Source: Agapetus fuscipes (Eukaryota; Arthropoda; Insecta; Trichoptera; Glossosomatidae). Taken from it: a stretch of 64,000 bases of DNA. The position numbers and the translations under genes are program-made. The DNA is taken from assembly GCA_951799405.1 (NCBI GenBank), contig OX637357.1, positions 186,001 through 250,000 of the forward strand. Direction: 5' to 3'. A model generated the notes under the pieces. That model saw only the letters and a program-made list of their open reading frames with translations. It made no database searches and was not told the DNA's origin. This document shows, piece by piece, positions 48,157 through 59,040 of this stretch. Each line of letters begins with the position of its first letter. Within the stretch, counting starts at the first letter, position 1.

Positions 48157-48369
48157 CTAATAGTGTGTTTACCAATAAATGAGGGGAAAAATAAAATCAA
48201 CACAAAAATGAGAACTTAAAAAAGGAAATTTCGTTGTATATAAATTTAATGATATTCAATTTATGTAAAGCACTTGTTGTTTTACGTAAATTGAACAATA
48301 AAATTAAAATGAAAATAACTTGAAGCATCAAGGTACGCTTAACTTAAATTAGAGGGAAAAAATCATAAA

Positions 48370-48755
48370 CAATTAATTCATAGTGAGAACAAAAATCAGT
48401 GAAATTAAACCATTGCATTCACTTGAGAGAAAAAGTCGATAAAAGTAATACAATAAATTCATTTTTGAAGAGAAAATAGTGAAATTAAAACAATAAATTC
48501 ATAGTGACAACAAAAATCAGTGGAATTAAAACAATAAATTCTTTTTTGATGAATAAAAAGCGAAATGAAAACAATAAATTCGTAATGAGAACTATGTAAC
48601 ATCAGTAAACTTAAAATAATTATCTCATAATGAGAATCAAAATCAGTGAAATTAAAACAATAAATACATGATGAAAACAAAGATCAGTGAAATTGAAACA
48701 ATAAATTCATAATGAGAATAAAAATCAGTTTAATTATATCAATAATCAGTTTTTG
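48370..48755. repeat. Degenerate tandem repeat, unit about 45-50 bp
   Basis: Repeated CAGTGAAATTAAAACAATAA and TTCATAATGAGAA blocks, about eight diverged units, A-rich. Spurious Ser/Phe/His-rich ORF on the minus strand. Confidence 0.75.
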
Positions 48756-49868
48756 ACGAAAAATCCTAATATCTTAGAAAATAATGAGTACTCAAAGCTT
48801 TTTAAACCATGTTCTACCTGTAATGAAAAGGAAAAAAGCTACTCCTTTTTCAGAGACAGGTGGCACAAGTGACACAAATTGGGATCATCGATTACGACTT
48901 AAATTTTGATTATATTTGTGTACATGTTCGCAATGTGTCTAATCGCGATCTTACATGTGTCTGCGTGTGTAAACATCAACTAATAAAAACTAAAATTGTA
49001 AAATATATTCATTGCACAACAATGTACTTACTTTTATTGAATTAAAAACGGGTTTTACGAACCGTTATGTAGGGAAGGTAGAATCTCTCAACGTTTCAAC
49101 GGAGTCGTCATAAAAAATGTCTAAGGATACAGCTCCGACGCAAAGTAAAGAAATCTTACCATCTCTACATCATGGTTGATAAAATACGTTTTTAATACAA
49201 TGTGAAACGTCTAAAGACGGTCAGTAATTACAATTTAATATCATTAGGTAATTTTAACCCGTTACAAAACTGGAAAATAATTAATATCTTCTCATGACGC
49301 GTATTTTCCAGAAATGGCAAAAGTTAATTTTTTTAAAGTTTAACATGAGAACAAATAATAAATAAAGGAGAAATTCATTTCGAAATATTTTTTTATAAAT
49401 TGGAAAGTTTTCATCATTGAATTTGTCAATAATTTACATAAAAACTGCTAAAATAAATTTCAATACATATTAAAACTGCATATATGGTTAACATTAAAAC
49501 ACTTGAAATATTTCTAAACGAGCTAGCATTGTAAACACTCCAATGCCAAGTTATAGATTCAAATCAAGAACATATTATATTTCCTTACTAATTTAAAATC
49601 AACGTTCATACAACTACGTGATTTAAAAAAGAAAATTGAAACATTGTTTTCCTTTGCAAATTCTACTGATATATAAGACAGCAGTTTTGTTTCACATTTA
49701 AAAAAAATGGAGTTGTACAAAGTTTCCGCTGACACACTTTGTAAATAGGTAATTTTACTTGATACAGCTGATATTTCTGTCATGCAGTGTGCGTGTATCG
49801 AGAAACTTCGAGCAAATGATGGGATGTGCTTGTCTTTGATCCTGAACTGCGATAGTTTTGATACATGA
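48756..49868. other. Unassigned AT-rich sequence
   Basis: No family motif in either strand. Some weakly family A-like text near 48930-48970 (ACATGTGTCTGCGTGTGTAA). Confidence 0.45.
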
Positions 49869-50065
49869 TGCCTTGACTTATAGGTTGTTGGAATGGTTCA
49901 CTTTGCCAATGTCACCCCGGTTTCAGGGAAGGTCGGCAAGAATTGCAGGGCAAATATTTATTTAAGATTGGGTTTTATATTTTAGGTTCACATGCAGCCC
50001 ATTTAAGCGCAAACTTTAACGTGTCTGCTTGTGAGAATACGTTTTATATAAATCTTTAATGTAGG
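49869..50065 (+). mobile_element. Family A element with internal deletion
   Basis: TGCCTTGACTTATAGGTTGT, then a jump to GGAATGGTTCACTTTGCC, so about 25 bp are lost. It ends around ATAAATCTTTAATGTAGG without the usual tail. Confidence 0.78.
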
Positions 50066-50108
50066 TAATACGGGTGTGCGTGTATAGAAGCTTCCAGTAG
50101 ATATTCCA

Positions 50109-50345
50109 GTACCCGTAGTACGAGTTGCAAAACTTGAGTAAAGTAAAGTTTACGGAAACTATTAAAGAGCGATTTTCCCCAAAATCTGCGTTTTTGTTTC
50201 TTACACTTTATGGTCTTAGCAAAAGAGTTACAGTGAGAAAATCAAGTTCAAACAAACAAAAACGGCAGATTTTGGGGAAAACCACTCTTTAATACTTTTC
50301 GTAAACTTTATTTTACTTAAGTTTTGCAACTCGTACTCAGGGTAC
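50109..50345. repeat. Family G foldback MITE
   Basis: Ends GTACCCGTAGTACGAGTTGC and GCAACTCGTACTCAGGGTAC. Arms about 85 bp, with AACTTGAGTAAAGTAAAGTT and TTCCCCAAAATCTGC. The core CTTTATGGTCTTAGCAAAAG is shared with 621-1326. Confidence 0.85.
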
Positions 50346-51785
50346 AAGATGTACTGGCGTGTGATCCTCAGCCATACTGGTGTTGGTGAACAATGTAGGT
50401 AGGTACTGGTGTGTTCACGATTGTGAGCTCTGGAGCGTTTTATAAAAGGCGAAATTCGCTTGAACCAGACAGTTAAAAGAAATTTTGTTTCAGTCGATGA
50501 AATTTTTGTAAAAATAAGTTTAAGTTACATCCAAAATATACACAAATTTAACTAGCGCTTAATTTAAAAAAAAATAATCTGAACCGAAAAAAACGAAAGA
50601 TTGTTACTTTTTTTTAATTGCAGGCATAAAAACAAAGCTCGACGCTTAGGAATGTTTACAATATTGGCCAATTCCTCAAGTAAGGACAACATTTCAACCA
50701 CAAGGGTTCATATTGTATTCGTTCATATATAAATATTTATTTCATACAAAATTGTTTACTTAAAATTATCATTCATTTACTTAGATCTAAGTATTTTTAA
50801 AACTATAGAATGCACGTATTTTAGTATACTTTGAATTGAAACTATTACGGATAAAATAAAATAAAACATTCTGGTAACTATTCCGTAATGAATACTTCAC
50901 GAATTCCACAAACACAAAAATTGCCCGGGTTGCTATGGAAATGTAAAAAATGTTTTCTTATTGGTTGCCAAGGACCCTTGTCACATAGACCGGTAACGTT
51001 TGCCCGTTAAGATAAAATATATCTTTTATCTAAGTTGGTATTTTTGAACGATTTTTAAAAATCAACAAACCATGATCAAAACACATAATAAAATAAAATT
51101 CAATATTATTTGAATAAAAAACCTTTTTTTTATTTTTCCTCCAAAATTTTGATTCTCAGCTCATGTTAACTTTTGGATTTTTAAAAATACATTTAGGTGC
51201 AGTTTTTATCAAAGTATTTAGAATATTATTTTCTAATATTTTTATTTTTTATTTTGTACATTTTTAAAAGTTAGTACATTACAAATAAAATTTGTTTTGC
51301 TATAATATTGATTTTCTGGAGAAATTTTCGAAAAAGTGGATTTAGAATAATGTAAAGAAAACTGCTCGAGTTTCATTCTAATCGTGATTTTAGTTGACCT
51401 TGTAAATTAAAAGGTTAAAAGTGTAAAAAAGATTTACGTATTATTTTTTTGTACAAAATATGTTTCACAATATTGTGATTTAGATGCGTTTTGTTGATTC
51501 TAGTAATTTTTAAAAATCGTGATTTGGTTTGTACATTCATTCCCAATACAAGAAACCCTCTTAAGATTTCATCCAACATCAATAAGAAAGGAATTTGAAG
51601 AAAAACACAAAAATATTTTCATTTACTTAAAATAAACCGAAGTCAGACTTTTGGAATTATCAATAAAATTCACTAACCCTTGAGTCGCTTTTGTTTTACC
51701 AGTAAGTCAGTTATGATGACTACAAATAATAGTTTTTATTTGTTTGGTCTTGTTTTATTCTAGTAGCGAATATAAACTATTTAAA
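50346..51785. other. Intergenic AT-rich sequence downstream of the minus-strand gene
   Basis: Probably includes the 3' UTR and polyadenylation region of the exon at 51786-52833 (TTTATT on plus, i.e. AATAAA on minus, near 51737). No other gene seen. Confidence 0.5.
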
Positions 51786-52833
51786 TTAAAATAATTTATA
51801 ATGATAAGTCTGCTGATTGTCATCAAAATCTTTTTCATTTCCGACATTGAAGTTTACGTTGTTCGAATCATTTTGATTCTCAACATACGTTGAATCCATT
51901 TTTTGCCCTAAAGACAATCCATCCGATTTCGTCGATAGATTCATGTAGTACATCGGGGAGCCGACTTGAGGATAGTTGGAACGCTTCTCTGCAGAAAAAA
52001 CTCCAATTTGTGAATTAAAATTTGAACTGGATCGGTTATTTGGAGCAAACTCATTGAAAGTACCATAACTTAGTTCCATATTGGAGCAGTTGTTGTAACC
52101 TAAAGGCGTTACAAAATTGCTACGATCAAACGATGGACTCATATTCATGTGGTTGCTTTGAAAGTTACCTATAAGTGTATTTCTAGCAAGATTTCCAATC
52201 TGACCATTTTGGATTGGCGCACTGGATCCCATTGCATAAGCATTTGGATACAAATTTTGATGGTTCAACGTGGAATTGAATTGGGTCGATCCGTTCCACT
52301 GTGTCTTCAATCCAGAATTCAAGCCACTTACCTGGCTGAAGTCGTGATACATCTGTCCATGATTTGAACCAAATCCATTGTGTAAATTAGGAGTCTCGAA
52401 GTCCGTATCGAAATGATTTTGATATCCCACACCATTAACAATTTGTCCATTCTTATAATTTGACCCATGCATATAAGTTGTAGCATCTTTGGAAGCGTTC
52501 TTTTGTTTGTAACCGCTTGGTGCAACAGTTTCAGATTTTCTGCCTACTATTGGTCTCGCCATGTATTTCTGTTTGAAATTCTTGATGAACTCCTCTTTGG
52601 TCATGTTTTTTGGGGCCTCTTTCACAAGCTCTAGCACCTTTTGAGTGAGTGGTATGTTTTTAGTCAGCAGAAGAGCTGTTTCTGACATGTCTTGTCTTGC
52701 GCTGGAGCACTCCCCGGCAGGCTGGGCGCAGCAATACGTCACATAGTCGTCGATCTTGTTCTCCAGACTCTTGGCTCTGTATTTGTGGTCAGGATCCTTG
52801 GAGAGGACGTTGTGGGCCGCAGCACGGTTTTTC
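51786..52833 (-). CDS. Last exon of an unrecognised host gene (Asn/Gly/Ser-rich C-terminus)
   Basis: The exon starts after a minus-strand acceptor (TATTTTTTTCAG, cut at 52834/52833) and reads 349 codons from AAA at 52832 to TAA at 51786; the first base completes a codon from an upstream exon not found here. The N-terminal part is structured and charged (RAAAHNVLSKDPDHKYRAK, ENKIDDYVTYCCAQP, KNMTKEEFIKNFKQKYMARP). From about residue 115 it is low-complexity, rich in Asn, Gly, Ser, Tyr, Gln and Met. No family recognised; it could be a nucleic-acid-binding or condensate-type protein, but nothing proves it. An ideal splice donor CAG|GTAAGT lies inside the frame at about 52332, so an alternative or the true exon end there is possible. 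A diverged copy of part of it lies at 53856-54073. Confidence 0.65.
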
Positions 52834-53290
52834 CTGAAAAAAATACAAGCTTTAGTAAAAAGAATAAAAAATCAGTGCTACATTATCAAGCAGTTAAGGG
52901 CGTATGTTTAGAATAATAGATCGCCGATTTGATCGTCGCTTTGCCCGCTCAACAATATCTTAAATTCTGAATTTGCTAAAGTTACATGGGGTAATTATTA
53001 ATTAATCATTTAATGAGTAGGTGTTAACACTATGGTGAAGTGGTCAAGACAGATACTTCTGGGTCAAGTTTAAAATAAACAGCGACGGTTCGATTACCCG
53101 CCTGCCCCGCCTGCCCCGCCTTCCCCGCCGGACAATAACTCTGACCTTGAGTTTACAAAAGTCTGAGTAATATGTAGTTACTAATGAATCATGGACTCTG
53201 CACAAAGTGGAATCAAAAACATTTTTCTCGACGGGCAAACATTACACTTATATTGGACTGAAGTTCTTAGCAACCATAACAAAATATTTG
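52834..53290. other. Intron or intergenic sequence with tRNA-like scraps
   Basis: At 53040-53132, AAGTGGTCAAGACAGATACT and ACGGTTCGATTACCC suggest a decayed tRNA/SINE head. A short CCGCCTGCCC tandem run follows. Confidence 0.45.
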
Positions 53291-53294
53291 CAAG

Positions 53295-53357
53295 TCTATT
53301 CCCTGGTAAGCCGACATGGAATGCAAGCACTCTATCAACTGAGCTATCGACCGGACT
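53295..53357 (-). mobile_element. tRNA SINE head fragment (C unit)
   Basis: Minus-strand GTCCGGTCGATAGCTCAGTT and TGCTTGCATTCCATGTCGG only. Confidence 0.65.
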
Positions 53358-53794
53358 AAATACATTCATTCAACAAAAAATGATGCATTTTTCCTTGTCA
53401 ATATAATACATAGTATTTGTAACTGACAGAGGGGCCTACTCAGTAGTATGGCTCGGGTGATTTATCGACCGAGATTTTAGGTGCAGGGGTAGGGACCCTC
53501 AATATAGTTGAATGCTAGGTACACCATGATCATGATCAAATTACAAAGATATCCAGTTCCAGCTTACACCACACTTCCAAGTCTATCCAGAGATCATCTA
53601 ATTCAAGTGATGTGTAATTTTGTACTTTTTCATCATACATAAGTAGGTCGGAGATTTTATTTTTTTATAGATCACATTTCAACAACTTTCTGCTAGATTG
53701 ATCGTCGCTATAGAGTAGTAGTGGTTCCCGCTGGAGTAAAAAAATATCATGTAATTGTCAAAAGTATGCTCTTCACTGGGTTGAAAAAAATGCA
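53358..53794. other. Unassigned sequence
   Basis: No gene. A short TAGATTGATCGTCGCTATAG near 53693 hints at a decayed D-unit end. Confidence 0.4.
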
Positions 53795-54365
53795 ACTAAG
53801 CTACACATATAGTGTAACTTCTTACCCGCGTTATCCCCGAAGGGGTCGTATGAGGCGGTTACAAACAAAAGAACGCTCCCAAAGATGCTACAACCTATAT
53901 GCATGAGCTCAATTATAATAATAGACAAATTGCTAATAGGGCGGATCATCAAAACCATTTGGATACTGACTCCTAATTTACACAATGGGTTGAGCTCAAA
54001 TCATGGACAGGTGTATCACGACTTCAGCCAGCAAGTGGCTTGAGTTCTGGCTTCAAGACACAATGGAACCGGAAGGGGTAGCATGTGGCGATTCGAGATC
54101 TATTTATTTTTACGGGTAAGGGGGCCGACCTCACACCAACCACTTTCAGTTGAAGTGGGGGTTCCCCAGCTCCCGAGGGGGCTGGTTCTCATTTCTTGTG
54201 AAGGCTGAGTCAACCTTGAGATCGAACCCTTGCTCTCGGCATGGAATGCAAGCATTCTACCAATTGAGCTATCGACCGGACTTTTTACGAGCTTGGTCGT
54301 CGCTACAAAGCATCAATTCTCAAGCAAGACCCAGTTGCTGTGAGGCTGGATGGACTTTTGGATTT
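53795..54365 (-). mobile_element. Dimeric tRNA SINE (part of D, then C) split by a gene fragment
   Basis: C-unit 3' end at 53795-53855, then foreign sequence 53856-54073, then the remaining C unit (54074-54288, head ATAGCTCAATTGGTAGAATG on minus) and a D-unit end (54289-54365). AAGGGGTCGTATGAGGCG on the left of the insert reappears as AAGGGGTAGCATGTGGCG on the right. Confidence 0.78.
53856..54073 (+). pseudogene. Inverted partial copy of the exon at 51786-52833
   Basis: The plus strand follows the minus-strand exon from 52516 to 52290: CGGTTACAAACAAAAGAACG, AAGATGCTACAACCTATATG, CTCCTAATTTACACAATGGG, TCATGGACAGGTGTATCACG. Roughly 85% identical by eye, with an 8-9 bp deletion and frame-breaking changes. 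It lacks a poly-A tail and lies inside a SINE between imperfect 18-bp repeats (15/18 matches), which suggests an old insertion of a short cDNA- or DNA-derived fragment. Confidence 0.85.
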
Positions 54366-54547
54366 TAGCATCAGTTTTATTGTATGCTGTTTGTAATCAT
54401 ATATTGTGAAATAAACGGTGAGGTTTTCAGCGCGGGTGTAATGTAAGATAGTCAACATGCATGGGAGATATTTAAACACGGGTTATAATATGGACCAAGT
54501 AAGCCTTACACAGATTAGGGCGCCTGTTCTACAACTATGAGCCGCAG

Positions 54548-54690
54548 CGCAACTAAGCTACACATACAGTGTTCTCCCCGAAAGGAGTGGTACTCCCCGG
54601 CATGTCGCAAGTATACCTATGTATTTTAACAGGCAAGGGGGTAATTCCTTGACTTACAAGTTGGTATAAGGCTGACCACTCATTTTTGCT
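54548..54690. mobile_element. Partial C unit (reverse) followed by family A start (sense)
   Basis: CAACTAAGCTACACATACAG and TATTTTAACAGGCAAGGGGG belong to a reverse C unit. From 54650, TTCCTTGACTTACAAGTTGG begins a family A copy that ends after about 35 bp. Confidence 0.6.
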
Positions 54691-54750
54691 CTGTATCCAC
54701 CTTTTCATGGCTCCAATGGTACCAGTCAGGAACACACAATTCTTTTGACC

Positions 54751-55250
54751 GGTCCGTAATCTAGTGGTAAAGCTGCGGATTCGTAAATGGCAGGTCATGG
54801 GCTCGAATCCCGGCGGAGAACAAAAAATTTACCTTTTTTTTTTTTAAATATGCTTTTCGCTGTGTGCATAATTCATATATCTCAACTAAAGACCGGTCAC
54901 TATGGGTGTTTTTTTATAAATAGATTTGTGAAGAGGAATACAATTCACCAACCTATTTGCCTGGTCAGTTGTCTTCCTGTGAAAGCTTGTGTGCATGCAA
55001 TGGCATCTGTTGAACCAGGGTCGAAGTTATGGTCAAATGGGGCAGACGTGATTCACCAACGTTATTTTATTTCAAATACGCTAGTCAGGAAAAGCGACTT
55101 GATCCCTCGGCCACAGCACCGACAAGGTTCATCCAGACTTACAACAACTGGGTCTAGTTTGAGAATTGACGCTTTCTATAACGATGACCAAGCTTGCTTG
55201 GGCTCTTGAGGTGTGATTAACACAAAAATAGCGCTCTTAAAATAAATTGG
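54751..55250 (+). mobile_element. tRNA SINE D unit with internal insertion
   Basis: Head GACCGGTCCGTAATCTAGTG, B box GGGCTCGAATCCC. The body runs to about 54900 (ACTAAAGACCGGTCACTATG), is interrupted by about 210 bp of unrelated sequence, and resumes near 55125 (GGTTCATCCAGACTTACAAC) to GAGGTGTGATTAACACAAAA. Confidence 0.68.
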
Positions 55251-55561
55251 CCTAATATTATTATTATTTTGTTAATTGTTGAGAAGGGGGCACCAGCCTA
55301 AAGAGTTTGAGAGCCTGTGTCGTGAGGAGCGCACTTCGCTCTAGTTGCGCAACGTCTCGGCGAGCAAACATTAATATCCTTCCAGTCCCTCTTTGCCAGT
55401 CTCTCTACCGCTTCACCGACTTATTACAAGAGAGAGCAGGTGACTGACTGGCAAGCTGGCTGGCTGGAAACATCTCTTCATTTCTTTCTCGTTCCTCTCA
55501 CAAAACCCTTAATCAAAATACCGGCAAGGTTTACTGAAATGAGTATGAAAGAATCTCAGAA
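55251..55561. other. Unassigned sequence
   Basis: Nothing recognised; moderately GC-rich in the middle. Confidence 0.45.
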
Positions 55562-55735
55562 AAACGGAACTAAACTGCGCATATAGTGCAACTATCCCCG
55601 AAAGGTTTTCGCATGTGGCGAGTGGAACCTATTTATTTTTACAGGTAAGGAGACCGGTCGTACAGCAACCAATTCGGTTAAAACGGGGGCTTCCCAGCTC
55701 CCAAGAGGGCTGGTACTCATCTCTTGTGAAGGCGG
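55562..55735 (-). mobile_element. Partial C unit, 3' part
   Basis: GCGCATATAGTGCAACTATC, TTATTTTTACAGGTAAGGAG and GGGCTTCCCAGCTCCC in reverse sense; head absent. Confidence 0.72.
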
Positions 55736-55758
55736 AGTTGTTGATAAGGGAAATTAAG

Positions 55759-56299
55759 CAGGCGCGTGCATAGGGTATAGGCAAATAAATTTCAGAATAA
55801 ATGTTTTCTCCCATTCCTTTGAAATAACTTATTTGAAATTGACTGAAGTGCAAGACTCAGTTGGCAGCGTGCTTGCTTTCCATGCCGTGAGCTCGGGTTT
55901 GAATCCCCCTGAGGGTGCCAGAAATGATTTCCCGTTTCGGTGTTTATTTCAAACCCCAAAATAAAATACCGGCAAGGCTTACTCAGCCTTCACAAGAAAT
56001 GAGTACCAGCCCCCCCGGGAGCTGGGGAACCCCCACTTCAACTGAAGTTGTTGGCGTAAGGCCGGCCCCCTTACCTGTAAAAATAAATAGATTCCACTCT
56101 TCACGTAAGAAACCCTTCGCGGATAACGCGGCAAGAAGTTACACAGTATGTCTAGCTTAGTTGCGAGTTGCGTTTGCTACCTATGGCTCCAATCGAAAGA
56201 AAATTTTAAATTGCACAACTGAATATCAAGCTTAAATATTTTTTACCAAATATTGCCTACCGATTAGGCGCATGTGCCTGTATGGGATGCACGCCCCTG
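55759..56299. repeat. Family E MITE carrying a nested C-unit SINE
   Basis: Left part 55759-55851 (CAGGCGCGTGCATAGGGTAT onward) and right part 56172-56299 (CTACCTATGGCTCCAATCG to GGATGCACGCCCCTG). Comparison with 16871-17090 shows the split is due to an insertion. Confidence 0.75.
55852..56171 (+). mobile_element. tRNA SINE C unit nested in MITE E
   Basis: Begins AAGACTCAGTTGGCAGCGTG (head slightly trimmed), B box GGGTTTGAATCCC, full body, end TAGCTTAGTTGCGAGTTGC. Plus orientation. Confidence 0.82.
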
Positions 56300-56357
56300 T
56301 ATTAGGATGATATTATTTTATTAAATGAATTGAACTTCATTACAATCCGAGTGAATA

Positions 56358-56598
56358 GTACCCTGAGTACGAGTTGCAAAACTTGAGTAAAGTAAAGTTT
56401 ACGGAAAGTATTAAAGAGGGATTTTCCCCAAAATCTGCCGTTTTTGTTTCTTACACTTTATGGTCTTAGCAAAAGAGTTACAGTGAAGAAGAAAATCAAG
56501 TTCAAACAAACAAAAACGGCAGATTTTGGGGAAAACCACTCTTTAATACTTTCCGTAAACTTTACTTTACTCAAGTTTTGCAACTCGTACTCAGGGTA
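56358..56598. repeat. Family G foldback MITE
   Basis: GTACCCTGAGTACGAGTTGC start and GCAACTCGTACTCAGGGTA end, same arms and core as 50109-50345. Interior includes GAGTTACAGTGAAGAAGAAA. Confidence 0.85.
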
Positions 56599-56831
56599 GG
56601 TACTGAACGCCCTAAATCTATCCTGCATTATGGTTGTATCGGTTATTTGCATTGCAGAGGTTCGCATACATCGGAACACAATGATGTTATAAAGTATTGC
56701 CAGTTTAGCGCGCCACCTACTAATTTATGACGTGTTGCAGAGCGGAGGGTTTCCGCTACGGCGGGCATACGCAAGCATTATGCCTGCTACCGATATTCGT
56801 AAACCTAATAAACATCTCCTTCTTTTTCCTC

Positions 56832-57350
56832 AGCCTTTCTTAGTCCACTCCTGGACGAAGGCCTTCTCCAATCCTCTCCATTCCTGTCTATTGGCTGCTG
56901 TGTTTAGCCATCTTCTGCCTGCAGTTCTCTTGATGTTGTCCATCAACCTCATTAAGGGTCTCCCCACTTCCCGCTTGGACATCCTGGGTCTCCACTGGAT
57001 GATCCTTTTCGGCCACTTGTCATGGTCTTACGTGACCTGCCCAGCGCCACTTTAAGCAGGCCACTCCCTGTTTGACATCAGTGACACCAGTGCGTCTACG
57101 GATCTCCTGGTTTGGAACCCTATGTTTGAGGCTGATTCCCAGCATCCTGCTTTCAATGGCTCTTTGGCACGTCCTCAGTCTGTTGGCGCTATACTGACTT
57201 GAGTGAGCCATTTTGTTTTCAAACTACATGTGGATACTGGAAGCACGCATGACTCAAAGACCCTGCGTTTCTGGTTAACAGGCATTTTTGTGTCATTGAG
57301 GATGTAGGCCAGGTTTCCGAAAGCTGCCCATGTCAGTACCATCTTTAAAA
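56832..57350 (-). pseudogene. LINE (RTE-like) C-terminal fragment with frameshifts
   Basis: The minus strand reads WAAFGNLAYILNDTKMPVNQ, VFESCVLPVSTCSLKTKWL; then in another frame SRMLGISLKHRVPN, IRRRTGVTDV, LKWRWAGHV; then DKWPKRIIQWRPRMSKREVG, ANRQEWRGLEKAFVQEWTKK and a stop near 56832. This is the thumb and C-terminal region of an arthropod RTE-type LINE, different from the family at 20073. Two frameshifts make it dead. Confidence 0.8.
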
Positions 57351-57957
57351 ACCTAGATTATAGACTCACGAGTATGAATCCGAAACATACGAATACAAGT
57401 CATACGAATATGAGAGGTAGCACTGTATCATATTTAGTATCCAGCCGTACTGGCTGCTAGTGAAGTGTATTGTCCTCGTGGAGCGCCTAGTGGTGTGCTG
57501 ATCTCGCTCAGCGGCTCCAACACTGGTTTAGCGTTCCACGGTACATCCCTAGTGCAACCCTAGTATACCCACCACAGCCATAGCAGGAACGTGCTACCAA
57601 TATTTCCGTAAATTAATTCATCCCTGTCAAGATGGTACCTCTGACTAGCGTGTTTAAATGAAAAACAACGCTGGTTGGAGCAGCGTCCGGCCCCTTGACA
57701 CAGGTTCAACACATGTCATTATAATTTCATTTTATTATTTCAATGTGGTATAAAAAAAACTGTATGCCACTGCACGTGCTTAGCCATTGTAACACTCGAG
57801 CCGTCTATTTCTCCATACGGCTTAGTCTCATGACCCATACTACAATGGCCCTCATTACTAAATAAATGGTTATCTTGTCATTTCTTTCGGAAATTTTACT
57901 ACGGAGTACTATTTTGAAGTTTTTTCAAAATGCACTCAGCGCAAATTTGAATGAAGA
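57351..57957. other. Unassigned sequence
   Basis: No gene or recurring repeat recognised. Confidence 0.5.
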
Positions 57958-58418
57958 CAGGCGCGTGCATAGGGTACAGGCAAATACATTTCAGAATAAA
58001 TATTTTCTCCCATTCCTTTAAAATTACTCATTTGAAATTGACTGAATTGCTAACGATGGCTCCAATCAAACTTAAATTTTAAATATTTTTTAGTGTTGAT
58101 CTGTTAACACAGTGAAAGTCCATTTTTATAAATATTTAAAAATATAAATGGTAAAACATTGTTTTAATTCACTTTATTTTATTTGGAAAAAAAGTTGTTT
58201 TGAAAATTGTTTTGAAAATTATTTTATAAAAATATATTTGTAACCATTCTGCTCTTGAAGATGCCTCATTAGGCGAAAATATTCGAGCATAAACAAATAA
58301 AATAAAGTGAATTAAAACAATGTTTTACCATTTATATTTTTAAATATTTATTAAATTTTAAATGTGAATATCAAGCTTAAATATTTGTTTACCATATATT
58401 GCCTACCTATTAGGCGCA
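57958..58418. repeat. Family E MITE interrupted by a foldback element
   Basis: CAGGCGCGTGCATAGGGTAC opens the left part (57958-58084). The right part resumes at 58364 (GTGAATATCAAGCTTAAATA) and breaks off at TATTAGGCGCA, so the terminal part is missing. Confidence 0.72.
58085..58350. mobile_element. Foldback insertion with 13-bp target duplication
   Basis: TTAAATTTTAAAT flanks it exactly (58072-58084 and 58351-58363). Arms 58131-58187 and 58294-58350 are near-perfect inverted repeats of 57 bp. The middle holds a CTTGAAGATGCCT / AGGCGAAAATATTCG hairpin. The long target duplication suggests target-primed reverse transcription rather than cut-and-paste. A remnant of a Penelope-like element with inverted terminal repeats is one possibility (inference). 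Confidence 0.78.
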
Positions 58419-59040
58419 GCGCTCGTTATGAAATAAGACATTTTATCTCAGCGAGCAAACGTCATACTTCTAATGGACTACAGCCTTTAGCAACACACAA
58501 TTCCTACACTGACGGCCGCAGCATCTTATGTACAAATAGCCATGAAGAAGTAGCACTAAGCAAGGTACGGCCATGCTGTCGGTGTTGTATGGCTGGCACT
58601 GTCACCACTCTGCTGCAGCCGCTCCTGCTGAAGCCGTCCATCATCAGCGACTCCAGCACGCCGAGGCTAAGCGCGCACAATATTGTGCCAAAACCCAGGA
58701 CACTACACAAATACGGACCACGCGCTGCAAATTTATTCCACTTGTATGTGCTCTCAAGCTCGCAAAACTTCACAAATACAATTCAGACAATTCTCAACAA
58801 TGCAATACAATAATACACTTCAATTATAATAACCAAAGTCTGGCCGGGCCGGTGCGTCACCGACAGCCGGTCAATCAGCGCGTTGGGTTGAGTTTTATCA
58901 AGAATTTGACGGGGCCTTTATAACTAGATAGTGGAGTATCAAATTGAAACGTTCGGAACGTGTGTCTACCGAAAATGCTTCGGATCTCTTGGCGTGATCG
59001 AGTCACCGATGAAGAAGTCCTCCAACGTTCAAATATGCTT
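58419..59040. other. Unassigned sequence with a GC-rich minus-strand ORF
   Basis: The 90-codon minus-strand ORF at 58504-58773 (LGFGTILCALSLGVLESLMM inside) sits in a stretch richer in GC than its surroundings. It could be an exon or transposon fragment; no family was recognised. Confidence 0.35.

Noticed and set aside
52149..52525. ORFs overlapping the Asn-rich exon in other frames
   Set aside because: Shadow frames of the exon on 51786-52833.
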